Assembly: GCA_018713805.1 (NCBI GenBank)
Contig: DVOF01000140.1
Coordinates: forward strand, 1 to 9,354
From: Candidatus Aphodoplasma excrementigallinarum
GTDB taxonomy: Bacteria > Bacillota > Clostridia > UBA1381 > UMGS1253
Length of the DNA stretch: 9,354 nt
Direction: 5' to 3'
Shown here: piece by piece, positions 7,602 through 9,354 of the stretch
Position numbering within the stretch: position 1 is the first letter of the stretch
Layout: every line of letters begins with the position of its first letter
Notes under the pieces: generated by a model
Told to the model about the DNA's origin: nothing
Databases searched by the model: none
Seen by the model: the letters and a program-made list of their open reading frames with translations, nothing else
Position numbers and translations under genes: made by a program

Positions 7602-8114
7602 TTATTCCAACGAAAATTCCCAGGCGCAGCCGTCCGCGTTTTCGGTGCAGTCCGGATAACAGCTCAAACACCGGCACCGTATCCGGTCATCGATCGTTTT
7701 GGCAAAGCCGCTGTATTCCTCGATCCCGACCTGCTTGCATGGGTGGTACGGCATGCCCTTCCGCCTGCGCGCCGACTGCACCCGGCAGTCAATGTTACGG
7801 TAGATCAGCTTATTCCCTTCTAAAACCAACTCATGCTGGTTCAGGTTTCCGTAAAACCTGAGCGGCAGAGCCGCCATAAGCCCTTCCAGCCCGGGATGCT
7901 CCGGCAGGTTCAAAAATTGCTTAATGCGTCTTGCCTCGATCACCGTGTAGCGTTTCCACGCTTCTATATCATGATACATCGCCTCATCCATACCATGCTT
8001 GGACTCTATAGACTGGAACCACACCCCATCGAGCGCCAGCCAGTTTTTCGAGTAAAGCTCAATCAAGCGAATCAAATCTTCTTTTGTATATTGCTCCAAT
8101 GCCTCGTTGCCCAT
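7602..8114 (-). CDS. Conserved Cys-rich protein, DUF6125-type, function unknown
   Basis: Resembles the DUF6125 family of Clostridia, which I associate loosely with the L-2-amino-thiazoline-4-carboxylate hydrolase-like group; no activity can be assigned. In the 170-aa form: an N-terminal helix (LIRLIELYSKNWLALDGVWFQSIE), GMDEAMYHDIEAWKRYTVIEARRIK, RFYGNL, and a Cys-rich C-terminal part with CRVQSARRRKG (from Cys110), HPCK (Cys126), then CRCLSCYPDC (147-156) and Cys163. Seven Cys in the last 61 residues suggest a metal or Fe-S site. Soluble, no signal peptide. Start: the ATG at 8144 lies about four bases after the expected transcription start and has no ribosome site; the ATG at 8114 has a weak GGTGG upstream and begins MGNEALEQYTKE, so it is preferred. 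Stop TAA at 7602-7604. No strong terminator follows, so it may be transcribed with polA. Confidence 0.75.
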   Translation of the reverse strand: MGNEALEQYTKEDLIRLIELYSKNWLALDGVWFQSIESKHGMDEAMYHDIEAWKRYTVIEARRIKQFLNLPEHPGLEGLMAALPLRFYGNLNQHELVLEGNKLIYRNIDCRVQSARRRKGMPYHPCKQVGIEEYSGFAKTIDDRIRCRCLSCYPDCTENADGCAWEFSLE

Positions 8115-8154
8115 CGTGCCACCATACTTTCTAATTCTATCCATATATACTATA

Positions 8155-8183
8155 ATATTAATTTAATTCCGGGCATAAGTCAA
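8155..8183 (-). promoter_or_regulatory. Likely sigma-A promoter of the DUF6125-type gene
   Basis: On the - strand TTGACT (8183-8178), 17 bases, TAATAT (8160-8155). Five of six -35 bases and most -10 bases match consensus, at ideal spacing. The expected start near 8148 argues for the downstream ATG at 8114. It may also be a main promoter for polA and the genes after it. Confidence 0.6.
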
Positions 8184-8221
8184 TACTTTTTCCGCAAATC
8201 GAATTGGCTGTACCGCGTCAC

Positions 8222-8246
8222 ATATTGCCGCATGTAAACATATTAT
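8222..8246 (+). promoter_or_regulatory. Possible sporulation sigma-E-like promoter of the cotJ operon
   Basis: ATATT (8222-8226) resembles the sigma-E -35 element and CATATTAT (8239-8246) matches six of eight bases of the sigma-E -10 CATACAAT. The gap of 12 bases is short for sigma-E, so this is tentative. cotJ genes are under sigma-E in Bacillus subtilis. No good sigma-A promoter is seen upstream of cotJA. Confidence 0.3.
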
Positions 8247-8256
8247 GTAACGTAAA

Positions 8257-8287
8257 CGGTGCATAAACGCTCTATGTCCCTGCACCG
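8257..8287 (+). repeat. Inverted repeat in the cotJ leader
   Basis: CGGTGCA (8257-8263) and TGCACCG (8281-8287) are perfect 7-bp inverted arms, 17 bases apart, ending 19 bases before the cotJA ribosome site. It could be a leader hairpin or a regulator site; no known operator is recognised. Confidence 0.4.
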
Positions 8288-8319
8288 CAAAACGAATATA
8301 GTGTTAGAAGGGAGAAAAA

Positions 8320-8493
8320 ATGGCAAACATGGACTTTGATCTGACGGCGTCCACGCCGATGCCGAGAGTAGGCTATACCTATGTTCCCATGCAGGTTATG
8401 GGAGCAACGTACGACCCGGAAAAGGGATTGAACCGTGGAACGATCTTCCCGGAACTGGATATCCCTATGGAAAAATACGGGAAGCAGTATTGA
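8320..8493 (+). CDS. cotJA: Spore coat-associated protein CotJA
   Basis: A 57-aa protein. The CotJA family signature is clear in its second half: VGYTYVPMQVMGATYDPEKG (residues 17-36), then NRGTIFPELDIPMEKYGKQY. This is the conserved YVP-Q-W/M-x-x-x-YDPEKGLxRGTIFPELD pattern. CotJA is a structural or assembly component that puts the CotJ proteins into the inner spore coat in the mother cell. The start is set by GAAGGGAG at 8307-8314, five bases before the ATG; a second ATG at codon 4 has no better site. The stop TGA overlaps the AGGAGG of cotJB, so the two are tightly coupled. It is a little shorter than the Bacillus protein, as is usual in Clostridia. Confidence 0.9.
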   Translation: MANMDFDLTASTPMPRVGYTYVPMQVMGATYDPEKGLNRGTIFPELDIPMEKYGKQY

Positions 8494-8504
8494 GGAGGAA
8501 GACT

Positions 8505-8780
8505 ATGGACATGATGAACATGACACAACCGCAAAGCGAGCGGGCAAGGCGGCTGCGCGACATACAAAACTATAATTTTACCGCGTATGACCTCGCCCTG
8601 TACTTAAACACACACCCGACGGATAAAAAGGCGCTGGAAATGCACAGCGATATTGTAAAGAAGCTCAACCAGGCAATGAAGGATTTTGAAAAGGATTTTG
8701 GACCGCTCACGCACACGGCAAACGACAGCACGGAAAACTGGAAGTGGATGGACGACCCGTGGCCGTGGGAAGCGCAGTAA
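8505..8780 (+). CDS. cotJB: Spore coat protein CotJB
   Basis: A 91-aa soluble protein of the CotJB family, a coat component or partner of CotJA and CotJC. Family marks are DIQNYNFTAYDLALYLNTHP (19-38), then TDKKALEMH, a helical stretch, FGPLT (65-69) and the typical aromatic end WKWMDDPWPWE (79-89). Start: AGGAGG at 8493-8498 sits six bases before the ATG at 8505. An upstream in-frame TTG at 8490 would overlap the cotJA stop and this ribosome site and is rejected. Eleven bases separate it from cotJA and 18 from cotJC. Stop TAA. Confidence 0.93.
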   Translation: MDMMNMTQPQSERARRLRDIQNYNFTAYDLALYLNTHPTDKKALEMHSDIVKKLNQAMKDFEKDFGPLTHTANDSTENWKWMDDPWPWEAQ

Positions 8781-8798
8781 AGGAGGAAGCATTCGTAC

Positions 8799-9221
8799 AT
8801 GTGGCAATATCAAAAGTTTCTTGAATTTCCAATCAACATTAAAACGCCGAACCCCAAGCTGGCAAATTTTATCATCAGCCAGTACGGCGGCCCCAACGGC
8901 GAGCTTGGCGCGGCGATGCGCTATCTGTCCCAGCGGTTTTCCATGCCGAATGAGGTAACGCGTTCTACCCTAAACGATATAGGTACAGAAGAATTGGCAC
9001 ACCTTGAAATGGTTGGGACGCTCGTCCGCCAGCTTGCTAAAAATGCAACGACCGGCCAGATCGAGAACAGCCCGCTGGCGCAGTATTTCATGGACCACGG
9101 CCGCGGCGTATACCCAGCCGATGCCTCCGGCAATCCGTGGAACGCGGCAACAATTGCCGTTTCTTCTGACCCTATTACAGATTTGGTCGAAGACCTCGCA
9201 GCAGATGGCACGACCGTGTAA
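8799..9221 (+). CDS. cotJC: Spore coat protein CotJC, manganese-catalase family, C-terminally truncated
   Basis: CotJC is a spore-coat member of the di-manganese catalase family, usually about 190 aa; this one stops at 140. Residues 1-135 align fully with the family: FPINIKTPNPKLANFIISQYGGPNGELGAAMRYLSQR (Glu35 a metal ligand), DIGTEELAHLEM (60-71, Glu65/His68 ligands), GNPWNAATI and DPITDLVEDLAA. The family would continue EEKARATYE..., carrying the third metal Glu, and later REREVVH with the final His. Instead the frame reads DGTTV and stops (TAA 9219-9221). Two metal ligands and the last helices of the four-helix bundle are missing, so catalase activity is not expected. None of the three downstream frames restores the missing part before the window ends. 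Start ATG at 8799, with GGAGG 12 bases upstream. Confidence 0.92.
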   Translation: MWQYQKFLEFPINIKTPNPKLANFIISQYGGPNGELGAAMRYLSQRFSMPNEVTRSTLNDIGTEELAHLEMVGTLVRQLAKNATTGQIENSPLAQYFMDHGRGVYPADASGNPWNAATIAVSSDPITDLVEDLAADGTTV

Positions 9222-9305
9222 GAACAACCAAACCCGGAAACCCGCATAAACACTGGGTTTTTGGTAGCACAAGCCTTTTCATTGGTACATTCTTACAAGA
9301 ACAAC
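9217..9305. repeat. Short inverted and direct repeats just past the cotJC break
   Basis: TGTAAGAA (9217-9224) recurs inverted as TTCTTACA (9290-9297). AAGAACAAC (9220-9228) recurs directly at 9297-9305. TTGGTA occurs at 9261-9266 and 9283-9288. A further AT-rich inverted pair, CTAAAAA (9311-9317) and TTTTTAG (9334-9340), follows. No coding sequence is visible from 9222 to 9354. Such nested repeats can mark recombination sites, but the region is short and AT-rich, so chance is possible. Confidence 0.35.
9238..9262 (+). terminator. Weak possible terminator after truncated cotJC
   Basis: AAACCC (9238-9243) can pair with GGGTTT (9255-9260), loop 11 bases, followed by two more T. The alternative left arm ACCAAACCC (9227-9235) also pairs with GGGTTTTTGGT (9255-9265). 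The stem is short and the T run limited, so termination is uncertain. Confidence 0.35.
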
Positions 9306-9354
9306 TTGACCTAAAAACGCATATAAAAAACCATTTTTAGCATTAACAAGCCTG

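Noticed and set aside
7583..7606. AT palindrome and repeated TTGGAATAA after the DUF6125-type gene as a terminator.
   Set aside because: The stem is all A-T and short; the T run exists but a stable hairpin does not.
9204..9249. Simple frameshift as the cause of the CotJC truncation.
   Set aside because: Neither other frame downstream of 9206 encodes the expected EEKARATYE continuation; the sequence itself is unrelated.
1..9354. CRISPR array, tRNA or rRNA gene, transposase, toxin-antitoxin pair.
   Set aside because: No regularly spaced repeats, cloverleaf-like sequence or matching protein family was seen anywhere in the window.

Overview
The window looks like a chromosomal stretch of a spore-forming Firmicute, most likely a gut-type member of the Clostridia. 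The grounds are a cotJABC spore-coat operon, a polA-coaE-lytic transglycosylase cluster typical of Clostridia, Gram-positive ribosome binding sites (GGAGG/AGGAGG), a Firmicutes-type LexA (DinR) operator, moderate GC content, and glycan genes (GH78 glycosidase, nagB). The species cannot be told from this sequence.

Layout. On the + strand, nagB (15-722) ends at a hairpin terminator (744-783) that also works in the opposite direction for a convergent, small, membrane-anchored LysM gene (818-1126, - strand). That gene resembles the SOS cell-division inhibitor YneA. Its promoter is a consensus TTGACA-17-TATAAT (1172-1200) with one LexA-type box inside the spacer, a second just past the expected start site, and a degenerate third box upstream, all about 28 bp apart. 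Next comes a long leftward gene string, read from 8.1 kb down to 1.3 kb: a Cys-rich conserved protein of DUF6125 type (7602-8114), polA (4829-7507), coaE (4179-4778), a short membrane-anchored GH23-type lytic transglycosylase (3608-4189) and a cytoplasmic GH78 alpha-L-rhamnosidase-like enzyme (1317-3584). It ends at a strong terminator (1274-1302). Rightward from 8320 runs cotJA (57 aa, easily missed), cotJB and cotJC.

Three points deserve attention. (1) coaE, normally essential, has an in-frame TAG at codon 23, just after an intact P-loop, while the rest of the frame is well conserved. TAG is clearly a stop here because polA ends with it at the usual C-terminus. (2) CotJC stops at 140 residues, against about 190 in the family. 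Similarity ends exactly where the third metal-ligand glutamate should be, and the following 130 bp hold short repeats. This could be decay, an assembly junction, or the 5' half of a sporulation gene split by an intervening element. (3) The LexA-box and promoter arrangement gives a compact SOS-regulated division-control module. No CRISPR array, tRNA, rRNA, transposase or recombinase gene was seen.
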